Shown here in pieces: positions 10,127 to 20,784 of a stretch of DNA of 64,000 nt. A program made the position numbers and the translations under genes. The DNA is from Dromiciops gliroides (taxonomy: Eukaryota > Chordata > Mammalia > Microbiotheria > Microbiotheriidae): the NCBI RefSeq assembly GCF_019393635.1, contig NC_057866.1:12472223-12536222 (forward strand). The letters run 5' to 3'. Positions within the stretch are counted from its first letter, which is position 1, and every line of letters begins with the position of its first letter. The notes beneath the pieces are model-generated. The model searched no databases, was not told the origin of the DNA, and was given only the letters and a program-made list of their open reading frames with translations.

Positions 10127-11260
10127 TTTCCCTCAAAGGGGGTTGGATTAAATGGTTTTCAAGATCCCTTTTGGATATAAATCGACAACCCTACCACTTT
10201 GCCCCAGCCCCTTCCCCATTCTCTTTCTTCTGAAGCTGAAATCTCGGAACTTGGCAGGCAGCAGGGAGGGGGACGGTGCCACCTGTTTTTGCCTGTCTGC
10301 CCTGCTCAACTGACAGGAGCTTAGAATGCAGCTTGCAACTACTGGGAGGGGGGGGTCCTGTGGGACCAAGACAGGGGCCTGGCACTCCCTCCATTCCTGG
10401 GTAACTGGGGCACAGGAAGAAATGCCCTTGTTGTTCCCCTGGGCCTCTAAGGCCTTCCTCACTTCCTTACCCTCTCTACCCTCTCAATTTCTTTTTCTGG
10501 GGATCTCCTAGGTTTCAGAATGGGGCTGCCTCAGCAGGCTTGTTTGCAACTGGGGCTGGGTTGCCAGTGTGGGACAGGGGGGCCTATTTCTGGTCTCATT
10601 CCCCCTTTGTTGCAATGTGCCTCCCCCCCTCCATTTTGGGAGCAAGACCAGCTGTCATATGAGGCTCTCTCCTGCTGGCTCAGCCCTTTTGCAATCATGG
10701 GTCTGGTGTGCCAGCTGGGGGGGTGGGGTGTAGGGAATGGGCAAGGACCAAGGAAGGGCTTGACCGGAGAACCTGCCCAGGGCTTCTGGATGGGGCAGGT
10801 TAATAGCTAGGGAGGTCCAGGAGGGCTCAGGGGGTGTGGCCAAGGCTGGGGACCTGTAGGTGGTGGTCAGGAAACAAGATGCCCCAGCCAGAGCCAGAGA
10901 AGAGGGAGGGGGAGCTTGGGGGAGCCCGTCAGAGGAAGTGGGGGGATGGGTCGGGAGGAGAGCTGCTTCTAGCGGCCCATGGTTGGGCAGGGTACCCAGA
11001 GAGGCTGAGCTTCCCCTGACTCACTCCACAGGCTGCAGGGGGTACTTTCCTGCCAGGGCTCCTGCCTCTCACCATGTGGGTCCTGAGTCATTGAGTTAGA
11101 CGCCTGTGGCCACTCCAGTACCCTGCCCTCCCCTGCCCTCGTGGTTCTGCCCAGGGATGGGGACCAGTAGAGAGAACCTTTCTATCCCACCCATTCCCTG
11201 GCAGCCGCCCCATCCTTCTGAAGGAGGTTCACAAGATGCTGGAGCCCCACAAGATGAAGG
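10127..11260. other. Intergenic, no gene; two AP-1 motifs
   Basis: Mostly unique sequence. Perfect AP-1 heptamers lie at 11017-11023 (TGACTCA) and 11084-11090 (TGAGTCA). No coding support. Confidence 0.45.
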
Positions 11261-11269
11261 GCCCCGACT

Positions 11270-11500
11270 ACTGTGTAATCTAGAGGGCAGCAGGATGCCA
11301 CTTGAAAAGCCCCGGATTTGGGTTGGAAGCCCAGCTCTGCCGTGTATTTGCTGAGCTTGGGCAAGGGTGAGACCAGATGACCTCTGAGGTCCCTTGATTG
11401 AAACTCTGAATCTAGGAAATTAGTCCATGTCTGTCATTTTACATATGGAGAAACTGAGGCACAGTGAGGCGAAGGGTAGGTCCCCCCTCCATACCTTTGC
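11270..11500. mobile_element. Diverged MIR-type sequence
   Basis: 'tgagcttgggcaagg' is followed by 'cattttacatatggagaaac' and 'tgaggcacagtgaggc'. Two old MIR pieces in opposite order. Confidence 0.5.
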
Positions 11501-12830
11501 CCTTCTTCCACCCTGAGTCTCTGCTATATCCACCAAGGGAGGGAGGGAGCTGGTATTGGGGAGGCTGGGGTCGAGCATGGGCGTGGGGGGGCAGAGGCCA
11601 GCCTCCTTCAAGCCCCTGCCGGGAGAGCCAGCACTCCAGGTAGTGGGGCTGGGGTGCAATCTGAGTCCTGGGGCGGGCATAGGGCACGGGTGCGGCAAGG
11701 GAGGGACTTGGGTGACATGAACCTCAGCTATGTGGTGACTCAGACCCTGGGCAGCCTGGCCCTGCCCTCCTCAACCGGATCTCCCTAGACTGGGTTGGAG
11801 GAGAGAGGGAGCCTGGGGAGGGAATCCCAGAGCCCCTCCCCCACCCCTTTCTTTTCCCGATCTCCACCCCTTTTCTTCTCTCTGTTCAACTCCCAGTTCT
11901 CTCTTCCTTTAGGAAAGAGAAAGGGAGGCCGGGGAAGTCAGCGAGAGCAGAGAGAGGCTGCAGGGAGGAATCTGCCTCCCCTTCTGTGCCCCTCCCAGCC
12001 AGGGGGTGGGGGGAGAGGGAGGGGCGCTGGCTCGGGGTGTTGGCTCCTCGCTTCATTCCGCTCCCTCCTCCCTCCTCTCACTGTTTACAACTCAGCCCGT
12101 CCAGCCCCAACTGTTCGCAGCGCCTCTCCTTCCCTCCCTACTCTTCTCTTTCCCTCCCTCCCTCCTTCTCTTGTCTTGCCTCCTTTTCCATATTTCCTGG
12201 TCGATTCTCTCGAGGAGGATAGCCCAGCCCCCACCCCCCTAACCCCTGTGGTGTCTCCCTCTCCCAACTCCCGGAAAGAAATCCTTCTTCCCAAGTACAG
12301 TCCCGATTGTTCCCAAACGTCCCGGGCTTCTCTGCTGTCTCAGAGAGCTGAACGTCAGAGTCATAAATTGAGAACGTTTTATAGAGGAGGAAACTGAGGC
12401 ATCAGGAATTTTCTTCTGTTTCCTAGCTGGGGTTACTCTGGGCTCTGGTTGGATTTAAGGTCTCTGTGGGGTCTGAGTATAATTTGGGGTTACACAATTT
12501 CCTTGACATTTAATGTGGGGTTTTTGGGGTTTCCTTGGTTGTTGAGGTTAGGGGATGGGGTTTGGCATCCGCTGGGGAGGGTGAAATTGGTAGGAAATTG
12601 GGTAGTTGGGCTTCAGAAATGGGGGTTAAGATTAGGGGTCTGGGTTTCTGGTTTGAGCCAGGTGTTTGTGGGCTTCTAACACTGGCTGTCGGAATAATGT
12701 GGGGTCCATTGATTGATTGAGCTGGAAAGTTTTCAGCAAGGTATGTTGGAACCAAAATCTGATTTAGAGTCAAAGGTTCAAATTCTGGTTTTGAGTTGCA
12801 CTAAGGAAGCAGCCTTAGAAGCCATCTACT
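11500..12830. other. Intergenic, pyrimidine-rich, no gene
   Basis: 11830-12250 is strongly C/T-rich. The ~200-codon frame over 11795-12397 is low-complexity Ser/Pro/Leu and unconvincing. One further AP-1 heptamer lies at 11736-11742. 12360-12420 has a short MIR remnant ('ttttatagaggaggaaac'). Confidence 0.45.
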
Positions 12831-12833
12831 CTT

Positions 12834-12983
12834 GGGGGCAACTAGGTGATGCAGTGGATAAAGCACTGGCCCTGGATTCAGGAGGACCTGAGTTCAAATT
12901 CAGCCTCAGACACTTGACACATACTAGCTGTGTGACACTGGGCAAGTCACTTAACCCTCATTGTCCTGCCCCCCCCCCCCAAG
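12834..12983 (+). mobile_element. tRNA-derived marsupial SINE
   Basis: Forward copy starting GGGGGCAACTAGGTGATGCAG, ending in a C-rich run in place of a long A-tail. Confidence 0.9.
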
Positions 12984-14170
12984 AAGCTCCAATCTCACTT
13001 ATTTACAGATGAAGAAAATGAGGATGAGGGGTTGAAGGAGCCTACCCAAGGTAGTAAAGTACAGCTTAGGATTTGAACCCAAGTCTGGGAACCTAAGTTG
13101 GAATTCCGACTTTACTACTAATTACCCATGCAGCCTTGGACAAGTCCCTTCCCTTCTCTGGATCTTGATTCCCTTTCCTAAGGGATGACGGGGACCTACG
13201 GGGCCTCTAAACCCCTTCCCTCTTGAAAGCTATGAATCCCAGACGCTAGCCGTTCCTGATGAGATGAAGAGGGAGAATGGGAGCAGCCAGAGAGGGCTGG
13301 ACTAGGGCGAAGCACACCTGGGGATGGGCAGAGGTGGGCTGCTAGGAAGTGTCTTTGACCCGCCCACTGGCTGAGGAGGCTCCACCCCACAAAGAGGCCA
13401 CCAGCCCTGCTAAAGATGGCCACAGTGGAAGGCCAGGGAGGGGGCAGAGGGAGGGAAGTCGGGCTTGTGGCCTCTCCTTAAGCTGACCATTGCTTTTCCT
13501 CCCAGGGATGGCTTACGGGGGCTGGGGGAGGAGGGAGAGTGTGGGGCTGGCATAGAGAGTGGGGAAGGGGAATCCCCTGGCAAAGAGCCTGCCCACAACC
13601 TTCCCCTTCACCGTTGTTATGGAAACTGGAAAACATAACACGAGGCAAACAGCGACGGTTGCCTGGCAGCTGGGGGGAATAGGGTTCATCAAACATACAC
13701 TTACGCACCCAGTGAGGGAACCCCCAGAGGGAGGAGGGGTGTGCCAAGGGAAGTGGGGGTATCCCAGTGATGACGTGTCCGAAAGTTTAGTTTTCCCTTT
13801 AGCCTGGAGGGCCAGCGTATGGGGTGGGGAAAAGGCCCTCAGGGAAGGCCCCTGAAGAACCACATGCAGGAGGCTCTCTCCCTTTGTAGCATCATAGGGT
13901 TTATGGGTGGAGAGGATCATGGACTTGTCCCTGGACCCCCTTGATTTACAGGGGAGGAAACTGAGGGCCACCGAAGGGAGGCGACTTGCCCAAGGCCACA
14001 TGGGTGATAAGTAATAGAGCTGGTTGGGCTCAGATCCTAAGCTGTACTTGACTACCTTGGGTAGGTCACTTTAACCCCTCTCATCCTCATTTTCTTCATC
14101 TGTAAATAAGTGAGATTGGAGTAAATGGCTTCTAGGGCTTCTTTCTCTTTTAATTCTGTGATTCTATTAT
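12984..14170. other. Intergenic with old MIR pieces; RFX-like motifs at 13,613-13,670
   Basis: MIR-like stretches at about 13005-13230, 13890-14020 (reverse) and 14025-14170 (forward). Between them 13240-13880 looks unique and carries two RFX X-box-like motifs (see findings). No gene seen. Confidence 0.5.
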
Positions 14171-14319
14171 CCTAAATCCAGGGGCTTTGAAAGCCTCAGA
14201 CACTCCTGCTTCTCTTGGGCTTTCTCCGGAATCCAGGCACTGAGATAGACAGGTGCCCCATATTTGAGGGGCTGGTCCAGTCCAGTCCAGAATCCACCAG
14301 TTTGAGAGCTGGAAGGAAA

Positions 14320-14765
14320 CAGCACCACACTTTTAGCCTGACTCGTACTTAAGAATCACCACTACAACATCCAAATTGTAGGACAAGTGATCCTCCAGAC
14401 TCCACTTGATGAGCTCCAAGGATGGGAAGCCCATTTCATTTCCAGAAGGCTCTCATCAGCTAGGAACCCTTCTTCTACTTGTCGTCCTTTCAAGGCCTTG
14501 AAGACAGCTCTCTGATCTCACCTGAGATCTTCTCTTCCATAGATTAGATGTTCCCACTTTAATTTATCTTCACATGATCAGGACTCGGCCCTTCATTTAC
14601 CATTTTGGTTTCTGTTCTCCGGATATTCTCCAGTCGAATAATGTCTTTCTTAAACTGGGGTATCCTGAAACTAACCCGTGCTCTCTCCTGGTGTGGTCTG
14701 GCCAGGGTGGAGGACAGGGACTAGAACCTTCCTATTTCTGGACTGTAGGCCTCTTTTTTATATCA
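14320..14765 (-). mobile_element. CR1/L3-type LINE fragment
   Basis: Antisense CR1 signature: 'gagagctggaaggaaac', 'tgaagacagctctctgatc', 'gagatcttctcttccatag', 'tgtctttcttaaactgggg', 'ctggtgtggtctggccagg'. An ancient amniote element. Confidence 0.8.
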
Positions 14766-14907
14766 CACTTATTTTTTTTTTGTTCAAAATACACTTTTAT
14801 TTAGGTCTTTCATATTTACATGACCTCACATTACTCCAGTATACCTTTCTCCCCACACAACCCCCCACCATCGCCCCTTATAATAATAATTTTTAAAAAG
14901 AAGGAAA

Positions 14908-15041
14908 GGGGGCAACTAGGTGGCACAGTGGATAAAGCACCAGCCCTGGATTCAGGAGGACCTGAGTTCAAATCTGGCCTCAAACACTTGACACTACCTG
15001 TGAGACCCTGGGCAAGTCACTTAACCCCCATTGCCCGCAAA

Positions 15042-15049
<8 letters not shown>
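14908..15049 (+). mobile_element. tRNA-derived marsupial SINE
   Basis: Forward copy GGGGGCAACTAGGTGGCACAG to an A-run. The A-tail has turned into a (GA)n array (15050-15098), after which AGAAGGAAA repeats the upstream flank (about 14899-14907). Confidence 0.9.

Positions 15050-15098
<49 letters not shown>
15050..15098. repeat. (GA)n microsatellite grown from a SINE tail
   Basis: About 24 GA units directly after the A-run of the preceding SINE. Confidence 0.95.
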
Positions 15099-15101
<3 letters not shown>

Positions 15102-15345
15102 AAAAATCAACAAAATCTAGGAATATATTGAAAACAAGATGACAACATATTTACTGTTCTACACCCCTGGAACCCTCCCCCCCACCTCTGCCAAGGAGTG
15201 GTGGAAGTGTTTTCTCACATCTTTTTTTTGGGGGGGGCAAGTTTATTCTTGGTAATTCTGAAACATTCCTTTTTGATTTTTTTTGTGGTTGCTGTACTTT
15301 CCACTCACATCATGGTCAGCATCCTACCATGCTGCTCCCAATACA

Positions 15346-16110
15346 GTCTGAGATCACATGAACTTTTGAGGGTTGGCATAGCACCCACAGTTGGGCTCAA
15401 CTTGAGCTTGTGGTCCACTTACACTAACCTCCAACTCTTTTTCAGATCAGTTTCCAAAGCCAAGTTCCTGTTGACGAAGATGATTTTCTGTTCTTCTGGA
15501 ACCTCAAGTCTCCAAGGGGCTTTGAGAAGGCTGGGAAGATTCAAAGATCTAGAAGAGAGAAGGGACATGGAGGGTCTTTCTAGGCTCTTTGTCTGTTGGC
15601 TGGGGGCTGAATGAGGTAGGGATGGGAACAGGGTTAATCATGATTATCGTACCTTGGACACATCCAGATGTCATGGAGCAGACCCCTACTCCCTCTACAA
15701 CTCCAGAACTGTTATGGTCCAAATCTCCGTGAGTCTGGTTCTTGGCCAACAGATACATCCCTAGCTGGGCCTGCCAGAGCTTGGCCTCCATTGACATGGA
15801 CTTCGGGAAGCTCAGGAACCCTCTGTTTCACCAAGAGGCGTCAGAGGACATCAGTGGGAGAGTAGTTATAATGACCATAATCGAGATGAGCTTTCATCAT
15901 GCCTTCAGACTTAAAATGTTTTCCTCACAAATCAGGAAATTAGGTAGTACAAGTATTATTCCCTATTTCATGCATGGGGAAACCTAGTCTCTGGGATGTT
16001 AAGTGCTTTTGCCTGAGGTCCTGCAGCTAACCCAGACACACTCAGGTCCTGAACACGCTGAGGGAGTCCTTAAAGGTGAACGTCCACACCTGCCCAACGG
16101 GAAGCTCTTC
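15346..16110. other. Intergenic, no gene seen
   Basis: Unique or strongly diverged sequence. 15900-16040 resembles a reverse MIR remnant ('ctatttcatgcatggggaaac'). No coding support. Confidence 0.45.
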
Positions 16111-16114
16111 CAAA

Positions 16115-16340
16115 TAAAGTCAGACCTGAGTTCAAATCCAGCTTCAGACACTTACTAGTGGTGAGACCTTGGTAGGTCATTTCATCTCTATTTGCTTCAG
16201 CTTCATTTGTAAAATGGGGGTAATAGTAACACCTGCCTCCCAAGGCCGTTATGAGAAAGCAAAATGAGATCATATTTATAAAAGACGTAACGCAGGGCTC
16301 AGCACCTGGTAGACACTATATGAAGGCTGGCTGGTTTTGT
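16115..16340 (+). mobile_element. MIR / CORE-SINE copy
   Basis: 'tgagttcaaatccagcttc', 'cttcatttgtaaaatggggg' and 'gccgttatgagaaagc' in forward MIR order. Confidence 0.75.
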
Positions 16341-16413
16341 TGCTGTTGCTAATAACAATCATGGCAAATTATAATCAATCTGTGCCTCTTTATCCTAAAA
16401 AAAAAAAAAAAAA

Positions 16414-16545
16414 GGTCAGTCAACAAGCAATTATTAAGTGCCTACTAGGAGCCAGCCACTGTACTAGTCGCTGGGGATACAAAGAATGGCCAAAGGCAGT
16501 CCCTGCTCTCGAGGATGAGCTGGAAGACAACAGAGTGATGAAAAG
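16414..16545. mobile_element. CORE-SINE copy
   Basis: 'gtcaacaagcaattattaag', 'ctggggatacaaagaatgg' and 'cagtccctgctctcgagg' are characteristic of the abundant marsupial CORE-SINE. Confidence 0.75.
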
Positions 16546-16668
16546 GAGGTCCTGCCAGCTCATACTTAGAGGACCCGGATTTCAATCCTCTACCTCTGCT
16601 GCTTACACCTGGCTGACTTGGGGAGCCTCTCTCGGTCTCCTCATCTGTGTGTGAAATGAGAGGATTAG

Positions 16669-16670
<2 letters not shown>

Positions 16671-16704
<34 letters not shown>

Positions 16705-16735
16705 CGTGTCTGTATGTGTGTGTGCCTGTGTGTGT
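16671..16735. repeat. (TG)n microsatellite
   Basis: Pure TG at 16671-16702, then an interrupted TG-rich run. Confidence 0.97.
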
Positions 16736-16739
16736 TTAA

Positions 16740-18205
16740 GGACTGGGAATGTGGTGAATTTCCACAACTTCAGGAATGTCACTCAGCAGGGCTCCTTCTT
16801 TCCAAATGAGTCCTCCTCAGTGGATCCCTGTTCCTTCCTAGCTGCTGCAGGATGGGGGTGGGGAAAGGGTGTAGTCCTGATTTTCAGGACATTTTCTGGA
16901 TTGTCCAAAGAAGGAGCTGGAGGAGTTGGGAGCCGAGAGCTTGGGGGCTGCTGCTTCACGCACTCCTTCCTAGAGGCCCCCCAGTCTTCCCTCTGAGGTC
17001 CCTCTGAGAATCACTCACAGAATGCCAGCGGTAGAGGGTCCTTCTTCTCTTCCTTCCCCCTCCCCAAGCCCTCCCCACTCCATTGGTCAGATTCAATCAA
17101 AAGCAGGATCCTTAAAAAATGGGGCCAACACCCGGACTGGGGTGTGCTGGGTGGCCTCAGGAATGCCGCCCTCCGGCAGGCCTGGGGATTCCTAGGGTTA
17201 GTCTCACAATCATAACCTTCAGAACTGGAAGTGACACCAGAGACAGATCATCTGGTTTAGCCCCATCCTGGTATGAATGAGGAAACTGATCCAAGCCAGA
17301 GACAGGAAGTTACTTGCCAGAGATCACACAGCAGGTGTGTGTCCAGAGCTGTCTTTGAAGGTAGCTTCTCAGAGGACCTGGGTTCAGGTCTCGCTTCTGC
17401 TCCTCGACTCTCTGTGGTCCTCAGATGAGCTCCAGCCATCCTTAACCTGTGAGCAGCGACTTTCGGATTTGGGAGAGATGGGGACTGGATGAGAGAGAAC
17501 CTCTGAAGTCCCTCCCAACTCTCCATCCTTGATTCCCCCAACTCCAAGGCTGAGTTGGACTCCTAGCTCTGGTACTTATAATCCATGCTTCCTCTCTCTG
17601 GGGCTCAGTGTCATCCCCTGCCCCGCCGCTGTAAAAGGGGTTGGGGAATCCCAGACGAGCCGAAAGGATACCCTACATTTCCTGATTTCTAAGGTCCCTT
17701 GCAGCTCCAGTCCCAGATCCCATGATCTTGCCTCCCTGGGTTGAAGTACATAGGGAATGACCCCTGCGCTGTTCTACAAACTGGCCTCTCTTGGCCGGAT
17801 CCCTGTTGACCAAGAGGGTGGCCAGAATAAACAGAGGAGGAGATAAGCAGGGGCTGGACTGGCCCTTTCCCCACAGGGGATGCAGAGAGCGTGACATCAG
17901 TCACTCTTTGTCTTCTTCCTCTTTTGTCAGCCTATTCTTCCCCACCTCTGCCCCGGGTCACCCCCAATCTTCTCTGTTTACACAGGGGCAGCTTTCTTTA
18001 CTCAGCAGAGGCCTTCTGATGACGAGGCATCAATCAGCCCCAGCTGAGGTGCCTTGGGAACAGGCCTGTTTAAAGAAATGCCTGGATTATATGCTTTCTC
18101 CAAATTTTCCAGGGGATTTGGGACTTGATCCATCTATCTCCAGGATCTTCCTCCCTGTGACCCTACTTACTCCCTTTACCAAAGATTGTTTTTTCCTTTA
18201 CCAAA
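16740..18205. other. Intergenic, no gene; old MIR pieces
   Basis: 17200-17350 is a reverse MIR-like remnant. The rest appears unique. Short frames only. Confidence 0.45.
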
Positions 18206-18211
18206 AAGCCT

Positions 18212-18362
18212 AGGGGTAGCTAGGTGGTGCAGTGGATAAAGCACCAGCCCTGGATTCAGGAGTACCTGAGCTCAAATCTGGCCTCAGACATTTGACGCTT
18301 ACTAGCTGTGTGACCCTGGGCAAGTCACTTAACCCCCATTGCCTTCGAAACAAAATAAAATG
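18212..18362 (+). mobile_element. tRNA-derived marsupial SINE
   Basis: Forward copy GGGGTAGCTAGGTGGTGCAG with an A-rich, interrupted tail. AAAAGCCT repeats at both ends (about 18204-18211 and 18363-18370). Confidence 0.92.
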
Positions 18363-18609
18363 AAAAGCCTTCCTTCAAACAGGTTTTGAAGGTGGAAGGG
18401 ACCTTGGGGGCCATCTATTGCTGGCCCATTTGTTTGATAGAGGAGGAAACTGAGGCTCCAAGAGCAGTAGTGCCATTCCCTACAAAATGACAGAGCCACA
18501 ATTCTGGCCCCTCAGCCTTCCTGGTTTCCCCGATCTGCCACCGCCATCTGTGGAATTCCAGACTCTCACTGATGGAGGAGCTCCACCGATCAACCAGGCG
18601 GCCTGCTCT

Positions 18610-18985
18610 TCCCCACTCAAGCCGCTCCACCTTTGGTCTCTGGGCCTTTGCCTGCGCTGCCTGTCGTGCTTGGGATGCTTTCTTTCTTATCTCAGCCTTG
18701 TGGAATCCCTGGTTTCCCTCAAGATTCAGCTTAAGTGTTAACTTCTTCCTGAAGCCTTTTATGCCTCTTTTAGGGGCTGGGGCCTTCCCCCTTCCCTGGG
18801 ATCTGGTGTTCTGTGGATTTATGGTGTAGGATTTGAAGAGGGCTGATGTATGGGTACCTGTTATCTCCTCCAATGGAATCCAAGCTTCTTCAGGACCCTG
18901 CTGGGTTTTGTTTTGTTTTGGGGGGGTCTATATTCTCAGTGCCTGGCACAAAGTACAAGCTTAATAAAACTTGTTGATCGATTGG
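18610..18985 (+). mobile_element. L2 LINE 3' fragment
   Basis: 'tcaagattcagcttaagtg', 'ttcttcctgaagcctttt', 'gtgcctggcacaaag' and 'cttaataaaacttgttgat' follow the L2 3' end in order. Confidence 0.75.
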
Positions 18986-19194
18986 TCATTAACCTTTTTT
19001 AACCTTTACCTGATCTAGAACCCACTCTACCACTCCCTTAACAAAAGATCTCCCTGCCTTAGTTGGAAGGTCATTGATGAGGGGAACCCAAAGGTTCACT
19101 CATTGTTAAGGAGTTTCCCTTCCATCCAGCCCGAACCAGCCTGTACCCGAGACAACCTCTACCCACTCTAGCAAGGTTCGGGCAGCAGGGGTCT

Positions 19195-19365
19195 GGAGTT
19201 AGGAGAAACCTAGGTTTGAATCTGATTTCAGACAACTAATGGGCTGTTTGACCTTGGGCAAGCCATTTGATTTCTTTGAACTTCAGTAAAATGGGGATAA
19301 TAATAGCACCTCCCACCTAGGATTTTTCAAAGGATCGAATGAGAATGTCCCTTCTACCTTTAAAT
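19195..19365 (+). mobile_element. MIR copy
   Basis: 'gtttgaatctgatttcagac', 'tgaccttgggcaagcc' and 'aaaatggggataataatagc' match forward MIR order. Confidence 0.75.
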
Positions 19366-19378
19366 TCTAGAGTGTAAA

Positions 19379-19512
19379 TTTTTTTGGGGGGTGAGGCAAT
19401 TGGGGTTAAGTGACTTGCCCAGGGTCACACAGCTAGTAAGTGGTAAGTGTCTGAGGCCAGATTTGAACTCAGATTCTCCTGATTCCAGGGCTGGTACTCT
19501 ATCCACTGCGCC
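19379..19512 (-). mobile_element. tRNA-derived marsupial SINE, head truncated
   Basis: Poly(T)/G tail, 'aggcaattggggttaagtg', to 'ctatccactgcgcc', then host sequence. The terminal CTAGCTGCCCC is missing. A CTTTAA-type duplication flanks it. Confidence 0.88.
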
Positions 19513-19724
19513 TTACCTTTAATTTCTGCTTGTAGGATTTGTAACCACCTTCAATTCCCCCATCATTTTGTAAAGGAAAAAAATTCTTTGTAAAGTGAAG
19601 AAACAGGGTTGGGTTGCAATCTGCTTCTCAGGAGGCAACCTATCCTGGAGATGGATGGATAGTGTGTCAAGTGCATTGTAAACCTTGTAGAGATAAAGAA
19701 ATGTGACATCATTTTTCGTTCCTA

Positions 19725-19985
19725 GTTCTGTCTTCTGAGAAAGTGCAGCTCTCCACTCCTCCTGAATAAGAGCCTATGGAAGACTTGGAGACAACTCCCT
19801 TGTCCCATCCAAGTCAATTGTTCTTCAGGCCCGCACACCCCTGATCCTTTAACTGCTCCTTGTGTGCCCTGTGCTGTGTGGCTCACCCTTTGGTGGACTC
19901 ATTCCAGCTTATCAATGCTCTTCCTAAAATGTGGCACTCAGAACTGAACACAGCGATCCCTCCACGGGGGCTTGACAAGTACATT
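19725..19985 (-). mobile_element. CR1/L3-type LINE fragment
   Basis: 'ccagcttatcaatgctcttc', 'ctaaaatgtggcactcagaa' and 'ctgaacacagcgatccctcc' match the antisense CR1 end. Confidence 0.75.
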
Positions 19986-19989
19986 CCTT

Positions 19990-20110
19990 CTGATTCAGTT
20001 CAGCAGCAACTATTGAGCATCTACCATGTGCCATGTTCTGCAGGAAACAGGAAAAAAAAAAAGATATAAGGGCTGGGCCCTGCTCTCTAGGAGTGGAGCT
20101 TATCTTTTGG
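19990..20110. mobile_element. CORE-SINE fragment
   Basis: 'agcaactattgagcatctac', 'catgtgccatgttctgc' and 'gggccctgctctctagg'. Confidence 0.6.
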
Positions 20111-20194
20111 GTAAATCTATATTTACAGGCAACTTCCTTAAAGTATGATACACCTGCAAAGCAGAAACCAAGGGGGAGGAGAGAAGGTCTACAA

Positions 20195-20410
20195 TAATAG
20201 CTAACGTTGAGATAGTACTTTCTTTGTGCCAGGCACGGTGATAAGAGCTTTACAATCGCTATCTCATTTGATCCTCACAATAACCCTTTGAGACAGGTGT
20301 TGCTATTGTTCTCATTTTGCCGATGAGGAAACTGAGGCAAACAGTGACTTGTCCAAGGTCACCCAGCTAGTAAGAATTTGAAACAGGGTCTTCCTGACTC
20401 CAGGGCCTGG
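20195..20410 (-). mobile_element. MIR, near full length
   Basis: Long reverse MIR: 'atagctaacgttgagatag', 'tgccaggcacggtgataag', 'cctcacaataaccctttgag', 'tgccgatgaggaaactgag', 'ggtcacccagctagtaag'. Confidence 0.85.
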
Positions 20411-20569
20411 CTGCTCTCCAGGTAAAGTCCTGGCTCTATCTGTTTGTTGGCCTTTGTCTCCATTGGGGGCTCTGTGGTTTTGTGTGTGCCCGCTTTGTGA
20501 GCTGGAGTCTGGCTCTGTCTTTGCATATGCTTCTCTGTGCATGTTTTAACAGAGACACAGATGTATGTA

Positions 20570-20572
<3 letters not shown>

Positions 20573-20600
<28 letters not shown>
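20573..20600. repeat. (TG)n microsatellite
   Basis: About 14 TG units. Confidence 0.97.
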
Positions 20601-20739
20601 ATTGTGTGTTCTCTTTCCTGTCTGTCTCTTCCTGGATGTTCCCTTGCCCGCCTCCCTCCCTCCCTCCTCCTACCTTTCCCCTCCCCCCTCCCTGTCCCAA
20701 GTATGTGCCGGTAACTGGACCTCGGACACAACCACTGTG

Positions 20740-20780
20740 GCTGCTGGGTATTTTTAGCTTGTAAACATGTTTGTCATTTC
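20740..20780. promoter_or_regulatory. Forkhead/MEF2-like motif cluster
   Basis: GTAAACA (20761-20767) abuts TGTTTGT (20768-20774), two opposed forkhead-type sites. A MEF2-like GTATTTTTAG lies at 20748-20757. About 1.7 kb upstream of the putative AHNAK exon 1. Motif-level evidence only. Confidence 0.35.
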
Positions 20781-20784
20781 AGGG

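Larger units (their letters stand above)
14766..15345 (-). mobile_element. LINE 3'-end fragment with an internal SINE
   Basis: Reverse LINE 3' UTR: 'ttttatttaggtctttcat', 'ttactgttctacacccctgg', 'cacctctgccaaggagtgg', 'cattcctttttgatttt'. Split by the SINE and GA repeat at 14908-15097. Confidence 0.65.

Noticed and set aside
11795-12397. A 200-codon plus-strand frame in the intergenic region.
   Set aside because: Low-complexity Ser/Pro/Leu from a CT-rich tract; several overlapping frames of similar quality.
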